Assembly: GCF_051175565.1 (NCBI RefSeq)
Contig: NZ_CP195105.1
Coordinates: 1,116,001-1,180,000 of the forward strand
DNA: 64,000 bases
DNA from: Daejeonia sp002484105
GTDB lineage: Bacteria; Bacteroidota; Bacteroidia; Flavobacteriales; Weeksellaceae
Direction of reading: 5' to 3'
Of this stretch, positions 18,878-27,859 are shown piece after piece; the stretch's first letter is position 1, and every line of letters starts with the position of its first letter. Below the pieces are notes generated by a model. That model was not told where the DNA came from. It did no database searches and saw nothing but the letters and a program-made list of their open reading frames with translations. A program made the position numbers and the translations under genes.

Positions 18878-19146
18878 TATTTCAGATAATTTTCCGGTTG
18901 TTTTTTGAATTCATCCTTGCAGTGACTGCTGCAGAATCCATATACCTGACCTTTGTATACGGCGGTGTCTTTCAGATATTCTGCTGTTTTCATGTGGCAA
19001 ACCGGATCCTCCTCATTAACGACTTTTATATGCGTTACATCTATGGCCGCAGTGGCTTTTTTCATGGGTTTCACCTGCGGTTCTTTGGAACAAGACAGTA
19101 AAAAAGAGAGAAATACAGTGGGAGTATATATATAATAATGTTTCAT
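18877..19146 (-). CDS. YHS-domain lipoprotein
   Basis: An 89-aa lipoprotein: short signal peptide with Cys19 as lipidation site (FLLSC), a linker, then a YHS domain (DPVCHMKTAEY, FCSSHCKDEF) with Cys50, Cys72 and Cys76. YHS domains are associated with metal, mostly copper, binding and occur in copper ATPases. It is directly coupled to the SCO gene, so a role as copper carrier for SCO is a reasonable inference. Confidence 0.88.
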   Translation of the reverse strand: MKHYYIYTPTVFLSFLLSCSKEPQVKPMKKATAAIDVTHIKVVNEEDPVCHMKTAEYLKDTAVYKGQVYGFCSSHCKDEFKKQPENYLK

Positions 19147-19289
19147 GTTGAGATTTTTTTAAGAATATGATTTTAAATTCGTTGAAGAAACAGATCCTGC
19201 GGATTTTTGAATGGTTAAAACACTGCCGGTTCATATCAGCATGCGATGTGGTTGAATTTTGGAACGGTACATGTTCCTGTTAATTTTTT

Positions 19290-19664
19290 TTAAATGAACG
19301 ATAAAGGAGGATGAAAAATTTCCCGAAAAAATGAAAAACTGAAAAAACAAATAATTCGGGGAAATACTGCTTTTTTTATAGACAGCTCTTCCGGAATTTT
19401 ATCCAAATCAAAAACATCCGCCGGAAGAAAAATCCCGCCTGAAGACAAGCTCAGTGAAAGAGATGTGTCACTTTTCTGAGTATCCTGGTTTTTTTTGAGT
19501 TCTTTTTCAAGATAGCATCTTCCGTTACACAAAAGTTGCGGACGGCTGCGGTTTTCGCAAAGCTGTGTGATGATATACCGGTAGCTGACGGTGTAATCCA
19601 CAAGCGGAAGCACCGGACGTATCACGACCATAAAGGTAAAATATAAAGACAGCAGCCACTTCAT
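19290..19664 (-). CDS. Small Cys-containing exported or membrane protein
   Basis: A 124-aa protein with an N-terminal hydrophobic segment (about 2-20). It then has a conserved-looking block, YRYIITQLCENRSRPQLLCN followed by GRCYLEKEL (about 29-56), with three Cys, a mid stretch rich in Ser, and a second hydrophobic part near 100-112. I recall similar small proteins beside SCO genes in Chryseobacterium-type genomes, but know no function; the Cys pattern suggests metal binding. It lies 143 nt upstream of the YHS gene, in the same direction. A weak promoter box is at 19673-19680. Confidence 0.6.
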   Translation of the reverse strand: MKWLLSLYFTFMVVIRPVLPLVDYTVSYRYIITQLCENRSRPQLLCNGRCYLEKELKKNQDTQKSDTSLSLSLSSGGIFLPADVFDLDKIPEELSIKKAVFPRIICFFSFSFFREIFHPPLSFI

Positions 19665-19672
19665 TTCAGGTA

Positions 19673-19680
19673 CAAAAATA
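19673..19680 (-). promoter_or_regulatory. TAnnTTTG box upstream of the Cys protein
   Basis: The minus strand reads TATTTTTG, only 8 nt before the ATG at 19664. Placement is tight and no -33 is seen. Confidence 0.35.
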
Positions 19681-19743
19681 AGGATTAAAAAATTGGGAGC
19701 ATTTTTTAATCGAATTTTAACAGCAGGTCTTTGGGCAGAATCT

Positions 19744-19751
19744 TACCTTTG
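19744..19751 (+). promoter_or_regulatory. TAnnTTTG box for the NPP gene
   Basis: TACCTTTG, 20 nt upstream of the ATG at 19772; predicted leader about 15 nt. Confidence 0.5.
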
Positions 19752-19771
19752 CATGACATAAATATGCAGAT

Positions 19772-21046
19772 ATGAGACTACTTCAAATGGTATTGTTTTT
19801 TGTTTCCCTTTTGATCTCTGCACAGGAAACTCCTTCGGATACTGCCCAGGTTGCGGTTTCCGGAAGACTCAACTCAGCGCAGGCTATGGCAGCACCGTAT
19901 GTCATTATGATATCGTCCGACGGCTATCGCTACGATTATTCCCAGAAATATCAGGCGACTCATCTGCTTCAGTTTTCTTCGGAAGGAGTGCGTGCCAAAG
20001 CAATGTATCCGTCATTTCCAAGCATCACGTTTCCTAATCACTGGAGTCTGGTTACCGGGCTTTATCCCGCCCATCATGGGTTGATTGACAATTATTTTTA
20101 TGATTACAAACGCCAGGAATGGTATAAAATGAGCAGTAAAGCAAATGCGGAAGATGGCAGCTGGTATGGTGGCATGCCACTGTGGTCTCTCGCCGAAAGT
20201 CAGGGAATGCTGTCGGCATCCATGCAGTGGGTGGGTTCGGCAAGTGATGCAGGGAATTACCGGCCGACGTATTATTACCATTACCACGAGAAATTTTCGC
20301 CGGAGGACAAAGTGCAGAAAGTCGTCAGCTGGCTGAAACTTCCGGAGCGTGTGCGCCCGCATTTCATCACATTATATTTCCCCGAAGTGGATGCTGCAGG
20401 GCATCATTTTGGTCCGGATACCCCGCAAACGGAGCAGGCTGTAACATCCATTGACAATGCCATCGGAAATTTGGTGAAACAAGTCCGTGCTCTCGGACTG
20501 AAGAATGTGAATTATATCTTCGTATCCGATCATGGGATGATTAAAGTACATACAGAAAAACCTCTGGAAATTCCGGAAATGCTTCTCGACAAAAACCGTT
20601 TTGACATTTATAATTCGCAGACATTGCTGCGCGTTGTAGTGAAAAATCCTGCCGAATTGAAATCCGTTTACCATGATCTGAAAAAAAATAAAACCCACCA
20701 GTATCAGGTAAAACTCGTAAAACGTATGCCCGGAAAACTTCATTTTGGAGAAAAAGACGACCGATACCAGAGGCTTGGCCAAATTCTGCTGATTCCTGAA
20801 GCTCCTGAAATTTTTCTGGAAAAAGGCAAAAAAACTTCGGAAGGAAAGCACGGCTATAATCCTTATACAACGCCTGAGATGAAGGCTACATTTTATGCCT
20901 GGGGGCCCGCATTTAAATCTCACCAAACCATTCCTGCATTCCAGAATGTGAATGTCTATCCGCTGGTAGCCGAAATCCTTGGTCTGCACATAACGCAGGG
21001 CATTGACGGAAATATCAGGGTCTTGCAGAAAACTTTGAAGAAATAG
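19772..21046 (+). CDS. Exported NPP-type phosphodiesterase/pyrophosphatase
   Basis: A 424-aa alkaline-phosphatase superfamily enzyme of the ectonucleotide pyrophosphatase/phosphodiesterase (NPP) type. The signal peptide is residues 1-18 (ends ISAQ). Visible bimetal-site residues: Asp50 (SSDGYRYDY), nucleophile Thr86 in SFPSITFPNH, DAAGHHFG and VSDHGM. NPP enzymes cleave phosphodiester or pyrophosphate bonds in nucleotides or lysophospholipids; the substrate here is unknown. It likely acts in the periplasm. The carboxylesterase follows 21 nt downstream, probably on the same transcript. Confidence 0.92.
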   Translation: MRLLQMVLFFVSLLISAQETPSDTAQVAVSGRLNSAQAMAAPYVIMISSDGYRYDYSQKYQATHLLQFSSEGVRAKAMYPSFPSITFPNHWSLVTGLYPAHHGLIDNYFYDYKRQEWYKMSSKANAEDGSWYGGMPLWSLAESQGMLSASMQWVGSASDAGNYRPTYYYHYHEKFSPEDKVQKVVSWLKLPERVRPHFITLYFPEVDAAGHHFGPDTPQTEQAVTSIDNAIGNLVKQVRALGLKNVNYIFVSDHGMIKVHTEKPLEIPEMLLDKNRFDIYNSQTLLRVVVKNPAELKSVYHDLKKNKTHQYQVKLVKRMPGKLHFGEKDDRYQRLGQILLIPEAPEIFLEKGKKTSEGKHGYNPYTTPEMKATFYAWGPAFKSHQTIPAFQNVNVYPLVAEILGLHITQGIDGNIRVLQKTLKK

Positions 21047-21067
21047 TTTCTTAAAATATGCCAGGAG

Positions 21068-22387
21068 ATGAAAGATAAGATTTTCCCAACCATATTTGGA
21101 CCAGTAAAAGGAAGATGCGGTGATGGTGTGGTGCGGTTTCAGAATATCCGCTATGCAGTATCGAAACGTTATCAGCGTCCTGAACTACTTTCTCCAAAAG
21201 AGGGTTTCCTGCATCAGAGTGAGCGACCGCATGTTTGTCCGCAACATCTGTCTCCCTTCCTGGACCGGATGATAGAACAACCGGATGCTGAAAATTTTAT
21301 TGCCGACGAGGCGACGCAGTTTCTCTCCGTAACGACGCCCGAAGATTTTAAAAACAAAGAAAAAATCCCCATACTGGTGTGGATTCATGGGGGTTCCTAT
21401 GAAATCGGTTGTGGAGATTTGCCGACTTCCGATCCTTCAAAATGGGTGAGGGAGCAAGACATTATTGTGGTATCGGTGTCTTACCGGCTGGGTCTTTTCG
21501 GTTTTCTGGGAGGTGTCGGAGGCAGACCTGCCAATTTGGGTCTGCTCGATTTGGTGGAAGCCTTGAAATGGATTCGGAATTATAGTTCAGTTTTCCATGG
21601 CGATTCGGAAAATATTACTCTTCTCGGGCAGTCGTCCGGAGGCGATCTGATTGCCCACCTGATGATTGCAGATCTGCCTGGCAACCTTTTTCGAAGACTC
21701 ATTATCCAGAGTGCGCCGCTGGGGTTGAGAAAAGGACGGCAGAAAATGTATCGGGAATTGTCGGAGAAAACATTCTCTTTTATTCACGAAGAAGATCCTT
21801 TGAAAATGGTGGAATGGCAGCAGAAAGCTCTTCCGAAGTTCAGCCGTTTTGGAATGAAGTCGCTGATGCCTTTCGGTCTGCAGTATGGAGCGTATCCGCT
21901 CCCGGACGAAAAGGAAACTATGGCCATGTGGCGCAGAAACGCAAAAAAATATGAAGTCCTGATAGGCTTGAATCATGATGAAACCTCATTTTATCTGGCC
22001 ACCTCCGAGCAGGTGAAGAAATATACCGGAAATTCCTTTTCTAAAAAGATTCTTCAGAAAGCTATACGTTTTTCAACGGAGAAAATTTACGGAAAACCCG
22101 CGCGTCAGTTTGTCGAAAATCTCAGGAAAGGTGGTGGCAACGTAACCTTGTTCCGCATTCATTCTGTATTGCAACGGGGGATTGGTGCGGCGCATTGTTT
22201 TGATCTTCCACTTCTGTTTGGCAATGAAAGTGGCTGGAAGAAAGCCGGCCTGCTGAAAGATGTTCCGTGGAGATATATTGAGGAAAACGGAAAGAAGCTC
22301 CGGTTTTTCTGGACAGAATTTATGCGAAACGGCGCGCTGCCCGTCAATGAGAAACTACCGGAAGGCCTGCATTTTGAAGTTTTATAG
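21068..22387 (+). CDS. Type B carboxylesterase family protein
   Basis: A 439-aa alpha/beta hydrolase of the carboxylesterase type B family. The oxyanion motif WIHGGSYEIG (105-114), VSVSYRLGLFGFL and the nucleophile elbow GQSSGG (Ser189) are clear. A His near residue 376 (GIGAAHCFDLPLLFG) would complete the triad. There is no signal peptide, so it is probably cytoplasmic, and it is somewhat shorter than typical 480-550-aa members. It follows the NPP gene by 21 nt. Its stop is only 4 nt from the stop of the converging antiporter gene. Confidence 0.87.
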   Translation: MKDKIFPTIFGPVKGRCGDGVVRFQNIRYAVSKRYQRPELLSPKEGFLHQSERPHVCPQHLSPFLDRMIEQPDAENFIADEATQFLSVTTPEDFKNKEKIPILVWIHGGSYEIGCGDLPTSDPSKWVREQDIIVVSVSYRLGLFGFLGGVGGRPANLGLLDLVEALKWIRNYSSVFHGDSENITLLGQSSGGDLIAHLMIADLPGNLFRRLIIQSAPLGLRKGRQKMYRELSEKTFSFIHEEDPLKMVEWQQKALPKFSRFGMKSLMPFGLQYGAYPLPDEKETMAMWRRNAKKYEVLIGLNHDETSFYLATSEQVKKYTGNSFSKKILQKAIRFSTEKIYGKPARQFVENLRKGGGNVTLFRIHSVLQRGIGAAHCFDLPLLFGNESGWKKAGLLKDVPWRYIEENGKKLRFFWTEFMRNGALPVNEKLPEGLHFEVL

Positions 22388-22391
22388 AAAA

Positions 22392-23969
22392 TCAGAATGA
22401 AGTATAATTCAGGCGTTCTTCTTCCAGATCGATGCGCATAAGCTGACGGCGTACGATTTCATCGTCAAGGTTTTTCATTTCAAGATTTTTCTCGACGAGC
22501 CATCTGCGCTGGTATTGCAACAGTTCCAGATATATTTTTTTGGAATCCGAATGGCTGCAGACATTTTCCATATCATCATATTTTTTCTCCCACTGCTTTA
22601 CCATCTGTGACAGAAAAGGATATTTTTCCGCAACATATCCATATTTGTTCTTCATATAGGAAATGGTGTCATATGTCAGCTCACGGAACAGCCTGGCATC
22701 TTCTTCTTTTTCTTGCCCGCGGCTGTCGGCAGGAAGTTTCAGGAGTCTGATCATCGGCGGAAGGGTCAGCCCTTGTATGACCAGTGTGAGGAGAATAACA
22801 ACAAATGTAATGAAGAGAATAAGATTTCTCTGTGGGAATACTGTTCCATCGGACATAGACACGGGAATGGAAAGTGCTGCAGCCAGCGAGACTACGCCCC
22901 GCATTCCCGACCAGCCAAAAATCATCGGAATCTTCCATCCCGGGTTTTCTCTGCTGGCCACTGTAATAAAATTGCGCATCACCAAAGTTACAGCAATAGC
23001 TCCGTAAGACGAAATAAACCGTACAACAACCAGAACAGCCGTAATCAGTACGCCATATCCTATAGCGGTAGTAATACTTGTATCCCCGAGTTCGGAGATA
23101 ATCTGTGGGAGATCAAGACCTATCATCATAAAGACGATGCCGTTCAGTAAAAAACCAAAACTTTGCCATACGTTGATGGTTCTCAGCCTCGAGGCACTGC
23201 CCAGAAATTCCTGCTGGTGTCTGGACAGGAAAAGCCCACCGCTTACAACCGCCAAGACACCCGAACTGTGAACTTCTTCCGCCGTCAGGTACATGATATA
23301 AGGGGCAACAAGAGTCAGAACAGTATCGATATTGGCATCGGTTGGCAGCTTTTTGTGGACTTCCATAAAGATTTTACCAATCAGCAACCCGATTCCTACG
23401 CCTCCCGTCACCATCCAGAAGAAGCTTCCGGCAGCTTCGTACCATACAAATTTTCCGGTGAGCACTGCAATCATTGCAAACTGGAAAATAATCAGAGAGG
23501 AGGCATCATTCAGCAGACTCTCGCCTTCCAGAACAGATGAGACAGATTTCGGAACTTTCACAAACTTCATGATGGCTCCGGCACTCACTGCATCCGGTGG
23601 AGAAACGATGCCACCCAGCAGAAACCCCAATGCCAGCGTAAACCCCGGGATGAGATAATATGCCGTAATGCCCACGGCAAATGCCGTAAAAAACACCACA
23701 ATGAAAGCAAAACTGCTGATAATACGCCGCCATTTCCAGAGCTGTTTGAAGGATATGTTCCAGGCAGCTTCGTAGAGCAGTGGTGGAAGGAAGATAATAA
23801 AGATCAGGTCAGGATCAATCGTTATTACCGGTACTCCGGGAATAAAACTGATGACCAGTCCTGCAATCACCAGCAGGATCGGATAGGCCACTCTGATTTT
23901 TTGCGAAAGAATAATCAGAAGAACTATGGCAACCACCAGTGCCAGAAAAAAGATAAACTTTTCGTGCAT
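22392..23969 (-). CDS. Na+/H+ antiporter (CPA1, NhaP-like)
   Basis: A 525-aa membrane antiporter of the CPA1 family, exchanging Na+ or K+ for H+ and controlling cytoplasmic pH and salt. About 12 TM helices cover residues 1-410. The FLPPLLYEAAWN motif (TM3) and the ion-binding ESLLNDASSLIIF segment with the conserved Asn-Asp pair are intact, as is GWSGMRGVVSLAAALS. A charged cytoplasmic tail of about 110 residues follows. It starts 15 nt after the amylase stop, so both are one minus-strand unit. Confidence 0.92.
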   Translation of the reverse strand: MHEKFIFFLALVVAIVLLIILSQKIRVAYPILLVIAGLVISFIPGVPVITIDPDLIFIIFLPPLLYEAAWNISFKQLWKWRRIISSFAFIVVFFTAFAVGITAYYLIPGFTLALGFLLGGIVSPPDAVSAGAIMKFVKVPKSVSSVLEGESLLNDASSLIIFQFAMIAVLTGKFVWYEAAGSFFWMVTGGVGIGLLIGKIFMEVHKKLPTDANIDTVLTLVAPYIMYLTAEEVHSSGVLAVVSGGLFLSRHQQEFLGSASRLRTINVWQSFGFLLNGIVFMMIGLDLPQIISELGDTSITTAIGYGVLITAVLVVVRFISSYGAIAVTLVMRNFITVASRENPGWKIPMIFGWSGMRGVVSLAAALSIPVSMSDGTVFPQRNLILFITFVVILLTLVIQGLTLPPMIRLLKLPADSRGQEKEEDARLFRELTYDTISYMKNKYGYVAEKYPFLSQMVKQWEKKYDDMENVCSHSDSKKIYLELLQYQRRWLVEKNLEMKNLDDEIVRRQLMRIDLEEERLNYTSF

Positions 23970-23984
23970 CGTAGAAAGTAGAAA

Positions 23985-25460
23985 TTATTCAGGAATCCAT
24001 ACGCTGACGTTGCCTGCAGGTACGGGGAAGTTTCCCCAGCCGTTCTCATCGATATTTACCTTGTCCGCAAACCGTCCCAGTCGGTCAAAAAAGGTTTGTC
24101 CGGCATACTGTATTCCCATTTCCATAGGTTTGGTATAGGCATCCTTGTTGCTCAGCACCACAGCACAGCCCTTGTGTGTACCGTCGCCTTCACGTACCCA
24201 ACCGAGGCAGTTGGCATCTTCAAAATAGTCGCGTTGTGCTCCGTAGGCATTTTCTTTTCGGGCTTTGATAAGTTCTTCGATGCCGTCCACTTTATTGAGA
24301 AATATTTCGTGGTCGTTGCCGTCTTTCCCCTTGTCGGTATAATGGGCGCCAAACAGATCGGGATAGAAAATACACGGATATCCGTTTTCGCGAAGCAGAA
24401 TAAGTGCATAAGCGATTGGTTTGAACCATTCTTCAACCGGTGCTTCCAGAGCCTGAAGCGGTTGTGTGTCGTGATTGTCGACGACGGGTACCGAATGTTC
24501 AGGATCGGCAACGGTAAGGGTTTCGTCGAAAATTCTGCGAAGGTCGTAGGTGCTTCCTGAATTGGAAGCTATATGAAAATTATGCTGGAGCGAACTGTCG
24601 AAAAGGCTCATACTGCCTTCGGTGGCACTGATATAATCCTGCAGCAGGCCGAGCTGTCCGGGTGCCCAGTATTCGCCGACGGCAAAGATGTTTTTACCAC
24701 TGTTGGAGCGTAGCAGCTGCAGCCATTCTTTGTAAAAGTCAAAATTGATGTGCTTGACGGCATCCAGACGTACTCCGTCGAAGTCGAGCAGGTCATAGTA
24801 CCATTTTCCCCAATGGTTAAGCTCTTCGCGTACAAAGGGATTGCGGTGTTCGATATCGTTGTACATCAGGTAGTCGTAATTGCCTTTTTCGGAGCCAATC
24901 ATCTGTTCCCAGCCGTTGTTGTCATAATCAGTGATGATGCGGTAGATGCCGGAAGGCTGTCCTTCGGCATAGTCGACACCGGAAAAGCAGGTGAAATCCC
25001 AGATAAAGTCGGAATAGGTTTTGCCGCGTCCGGGAAAGTTGAATTTGGTATAAGACTGGATTTCGAAGACGTCGGAGATGGTTTTGTTCCGGTTGTTTTC
25101 GTCCACTTTTACGACCTGGAATTTTTCGAGTTCGTCGCCGCCGGCTTTATGATTGAGCACGATGTCTACCATCACGCGGATTCCCTTGTCTTTGAGTGCT
25201 TTTACGGCTTCCAGATACTGGTCTTTGGTTCCGTATTTGGTGGGAACGGTACCTTTCTGATCGAATTCTCCGAGATCGAAAAGGTCGTACGCATCGTAAC
25301 CTACGGAATATCCGCCGCCTGCTGCCTTGTATGCCGGTGGAAACCATACGGAAGTGATGCCCAGGTCGCTGAGGTATGGTGCAGCGTCTTTTATCTGTCC
25401 GTAAAGTTTGCCTCCGCCTTCGGTGTACCAGTGGAAAAATTGTATCAGTGTACCGTTCAT
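23985..25460 (-). CDS. Cytoplasmic alpha-amylase (GH13)
   Basis: A 491-aa alpha-amylase without signal peptide, similar to the cytoplasmic AmyA/GH13_5 type. It hydrolyses internal alpha-1,4 bonds in glycogen, starch or maltodextrin. The four GH13 regions are present: I VMVDIVLNH, II GVRLDAVKH (nucleophile Asp), III FAVGEYW (acid/base Glu), IV VVDNHDT (transition-state Asp). The first residues (NGTLIQFFHWY) match the start of this subfamily, supporting the ATG at 25460. Upstream lies the G+C-rich element at 25535-25630. The Na+/H+ antiporter gene follows by 15 nt. Confidence 0.94.
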   Translation of the reverse strand: MNGTLIQFFHWYTEGGGKLYGQIKDAAPYLSDLGITSVWFPPAYKAAGGGYSVGYDAYDLFDLGEFDQKGTVPTKYGTKDQYLEAVKALKDKGIRVMVDIVLNHKAGGDELEKFQVVKVDENNRNKTISDVFEIQSYTKFNFPGRGKTYSDFIWDFTCFSGVDYAEGQPSGIYRIITDYDNNGWEQMIGSEKGNYDYLMYNDIEHRNPFVREELNHWGKWYYDLLDFDGVRLDAVKHINFDFYKEWLQLLRSNSGKNIFAVGEYWAPGQLGLLQDYISATEGSMSLFDSSLQHNFHIASNSGSTYDLRRIFDETLTVADPEHSVPVVDNHDTQPLQALEAPVEEWFKPIAYALILLRENGYPCIFYPDLFGAHYTDKGKDGNDHEIFLNKVDGIEELIKARKENAYGAQRDYFEDANCLGWVREGDGTHKGCAVVLSNKDAYTKPMEMGIQYAGQTFFDRLGRFADKVNIDENGWGNFPVPAGNVSVWIPE

Positions 25461-25534
25461 CTTATATTGTTTGATGTAAATGTATGAAATGATATTGAAA
25501 TCTGCCGGTTAAATTTCTGATTTAAACGGATTTC

Positions 25535-25630
25535 CGCAATAGGGATAGCAGCGGATACCCCACAGTGGAGCCGCGCAGCGAAGCGGAGCGGCGAAACGAG
25601 GAGTAGGAGCGTATAGCCCGGACCTGTGCG
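25535..25630 (+). repeat. G+C-rich structured intergenic element
   Basis: This stretch is clearly richer in G+C than its surroundings. It contains a hairpin GCCGC/GCGGC (about 25570-25592) and ends with TATAGCCCGGACC. The framework 'GGGATAGCAGCGGATACC ... GGAGCGTATAGCCCGGACC' resembles, from memory, a dispersed non-coding element common between genes in Flavobacteriia. It does not encode a protein. It may be an RNA motif or a mobile repeat. Confidence 0.55.
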
Positions 25631-25660
25631 GCGGCTGTGGTGCTGCGCAGGTATTGCCAT

Positions 25661-25690
25661 AAAAAAAACCTTCCACGGCTGCGGAAGGCT
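25661..25690 (-). terminator. Terminator of pfkA-gapA
   Basis: On the minus strand a CCTTCC/GGAAGG stem (25683-25688 with 25669-25674) and an 8-nt loop are followed by eight T. It lies 25 nt after the gapA stop. Confidence 0.85.
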
Positions 25691-25714
25691 TTGTATTATG
25701 CTGTTGTGGTCTTC

Positions 25715-26719
25715 TTACAGAGTAGAAGAGTATACGAGCAGGTCTACCAGTTTGTTGGAGTAACCCCATTCGTTGTCGTACCAGGAAACCAGTTTCACGA
25801 AGGTTGGTGAAAGCATGATCCCTGCTTTTTTGTCGAAGATGGAAGTTCTTGGGTCAGATACGAAGTCCTGAGATACGACATCGTCTTCTGTGTATCCGAG
25901 GATGCCTTTCAGTTCGCCTTCGGAAGCAGCTTTGATGGCAGCGGCGATTTCTTCGTAAGAAGTTGGTTTTTCAAGTCTTGCAGTAAGGTCTACTACAGAA
26001 ACGTCGATGGTGGGTACTCTGAAGGACATACCTGTCAGTTTTCCGTTCAGTGAAGGGATAACTTTTCCTACTGCTTTTGCGGCACCTGTAGAAGAAGGGA
26101 TGATGTTTGCAGAAGCTGCTCTGCCGCCTCTCCAGTCTTTCATGGAAGGTCCGTCTACGGTTTTCTGAGTTGCTGTAGTGGCATGTACGGTAGTCATCAG
26201 ACCTTCGAGGATACCAAAGTTGTCGTGTACTACTTTTGCCAGCGGAGCAAGACAGTTGGTGGTACATGAAGCATTGGAAAAGATTTTGACATCGTCTGTA
26301 AGGGTAGTATGGTTGACACCCATTACAAACATTGGTGTATCATCTTTGGAAGGAGCGGAGAGTACCACTTTTTTGGCACCTGCGGTGATGTGAGCCTGTG
26401 CTTTTTCTTTTGACAGGAAGAGACCTGTAGATTCTACAACATATTCTGCGCCTACTTCGTTCCATTTCAGGTTGGCAGGATCTTTTTCTGCAGTTACGCG
26501 GATGGTTTTACCGTTCACCACCAGATTGTTTCCTTCTACAGAAACTTCTCCGTTGAATCTTCCGTGTACAGAATCGTATTTCAGCATATAAGCCATATAT
26601 TCGGCATCAATAAGGTCATTGATTCCTACGACTTCGATGTTGTCTCTTTCAGCCATTGCTCTGAAAACGAGACGACCGATTCTACCAAATCCGTTAATTC
26701 CTACTTTAATTGTTGACAT
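25715..26719 (-). CDS. gapA: Glyceraldehyde-3-phosphate dehydrogenase, type I
   Basis: A 334-aa cytoplasmic glycolytic enzyme converting glyceraldehyde-3-phosphate, phosphate and NAD+ to 1,3-bisphosphoglycerate. The NAD-binding GINGFGRIGR (residues 8-17), catalytic Cys152 in SNASCTTNCLAPL, the phosphate-site SSTGAAKAVGK and the C-terminal SWYDNEWGYSNK are all present. It follows pfkA by 56 nt without a visible terminator or promoter box between, so both are probably co-transcribed. Confidence 0.97.
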   Translation of the reverse strand: MSTIKVGINGFGRIGRLVFRAMAERDNIEVVGINDLIDAEYMAYMLKYDSVHGRFNGEVSVEGNNLVVNGKTIRVTAEKDPANLKWNEVGAEYVVESTGLFLSKEKAQAHITAGAKKVVLSAPSKDDTPMFVMGVNHTTLTDDVKIFSNASCTTNCLAPLAKVVHDNFGILEGLMTTVHATTATQKTVDGPSMKDWRGGRAASANIIPSSTGAAKAVGKVIPSLNGKLTGMSFRVPTIDVSVVDLTARLEKPTSYEEIAAAIKAASEGELKGILGYTEDDVVSQDFVSDPRTSIFDKKAGIMLSPTFVKLVSWYDNEWGYSNKLVDLLVYSSTL

Positions 26720-26775
26720 AATAAAATTGTTTATTAATTGTTTTTAAATCGTTTTGCTAACTGTTTGCTGATGTT

Positions 26776-27765
26776 TTACATGGACAGGATTTCTGCAATG
26801 TTCAGCAGATCCTGGTCAATTTCGTTGTGTTTTTTGATGGCTTCCTCAATCGGGGTATAGGTGATTTTGTTAGACTGCATGCCTACCATCACTTTATTTT
26901 TACCTTCGAGAAGGCCGGTAATGGCTCCGTAGCCGAGTTTGCTGGCCAGCACACGGTCTGCACAGCTGGGTGAGCCGCCTCTCTGGATGTGTCCCAGTAC
27001 GGTAACGCGGATGTCATAATCCGGGAAGTGCAGTTTTGTGGCTTTTGCCAGGTCGTATACGTTTCCGAGTTTTTCGCCTTCGGCAACGACGATGATGCTG
27101 GAGGTTTTGCCTACTTTCTCAGCATATTTGAAGGTGTTGATCAACTCCTGGATGCTGTCTCTTTTTTCCGGGATCAGGATGTCGAGTGCGCCGGTGGCAA
27201 TACCACTGTTCAGGGCGATGAATCCGGCATCTCTTCCCATCACTTCCACAAAGAATACACGGTTGTGGGAGGTCGCCGTGTCGCGGATTTTGTCAATGGC
27301 TTCCATTGCAGTATTCAGTGCGGTGTCGTAGCCTATGGTGTTGTCCGTTCCGAAGATATCATTGTCAATCGTACCGGGGATTCCGATAACTTTAATATCC
27401 GGATATTCTTCATTGAAGATTTTGGCACCGGTGAAACTTCCGTCGCCGCCGATACATACCAATGCATCAATGCCGTATTTCTTGCAGTTTTCGTGCGCTT
27501 TTTTGCGTCCTTCAGGGGTTTTGAACTCCATTGATCTTGCCGATTTCAGGATGGTGCCTCCCTGTGTAATAATGTTTTTTACAGATCTCGGACCCATCTT
27601 TGTGACATCATCATGGATCAGTCCGTTATAACCTTCTCGTACTCCATAACACTCCAGTTTGAAGTGGCTTGCTGTTCTCACAACGGCTCTCAGGGCCGCA
27701 TTCATACCCGGAGCGTCTCCTCCGGAAGTCAAGACTGCAATCTTTTTTACTGCGCTATCTTTCAT
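26776..27765 (-). CDS. pfkA: ATP-dependent 6-phosphofructokinase
   Basis: A 329-aa PfkA, phosphorylating fructose-6-phosphate to fructose-1,6-bisphosphate. The ATP site TSGGDAPGMNAALR, GGDGSFTGA, the catalytic GTIDNDIFGTDNTIGYDTA (TIDND), MGRDAGF and LGHIQRGGSPS are complete; the Gly after GGDGS-type motifs fits ATP rather than pyrophosphate use. The ATG at 27765 is preferred over a TTG two codons upstream because the promoter box lies at 27783-27790. pfkA-gapA forms a compact glycolytic unit. Confidence 0.96.
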   Translation of the reverse strand: MKDSAVKKIAVLTSGGDAPGMNAALRAVVRTASHFKLECYGVREGYNGLIHDDVTKMGPRSVKNIITQGGTILKSARSMEFKTPEGRKKAHENCKKYGIDALVCIGGDGSFTGAKIFNEEYPDIKVIGIPGTIDNDIFGTDNTIGYDTALNTAMEAIDKIRDTATSHNRVFFVEVMGRDAGFIALNSGIATGALDILIPEKRDSIQELINTFKYAEKVGKTSSIIVVAEGEKLGNVYDLAKATKLHFPDYDIRVTVLGHIQRGGSPSCADRVLASKLGYGAITGLLEGKNKVMVGMQSNKITYTPIEEAIKKHNEIDQDLLNIAEILSM

Positions 27766-27782
27766 ACACAAAATTTTCCTTA

Positions 27783-27790
27783 CAAAAGTA
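27783..27790 (-). promoter_or_regulatory. TAnnTTTG box of pfkA-gapA
   Basis: The minus strand reads TACTTTTG, 18 nt before the ATG; predicted leader about 12 nt. Confidence 0.5.
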
Positions 27791-27847
27791 CAAAATAAAC
27801 TTTGATATTTGCTACATAAGAAACATGACTGTTCGCAGAAAAATGAT

Positions 27848-27855
27848 TAATTTTG
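27848..27855 (+). promoter_or_regulatory. TAnnTTTG box of the TonB receptor locus
   Basis: TAATTTTG, 5 nt before the GTG at 27860, so the first gene would be translated from a leaderless or nearly leaderless mRNA. It is arranged back to back with the pfkA box. Confidence 0.45.
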
Positions 27856-27859
27856 CAGG

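Noticed and set aside
19261..19277. GGAAC/GTTCC inverted repeat upstream of the YHS gene
   Set aside because: Only 5 bp per arm with a 7-nt centre; too short to separate from chance, although a metal-responsive operator there would make sense.
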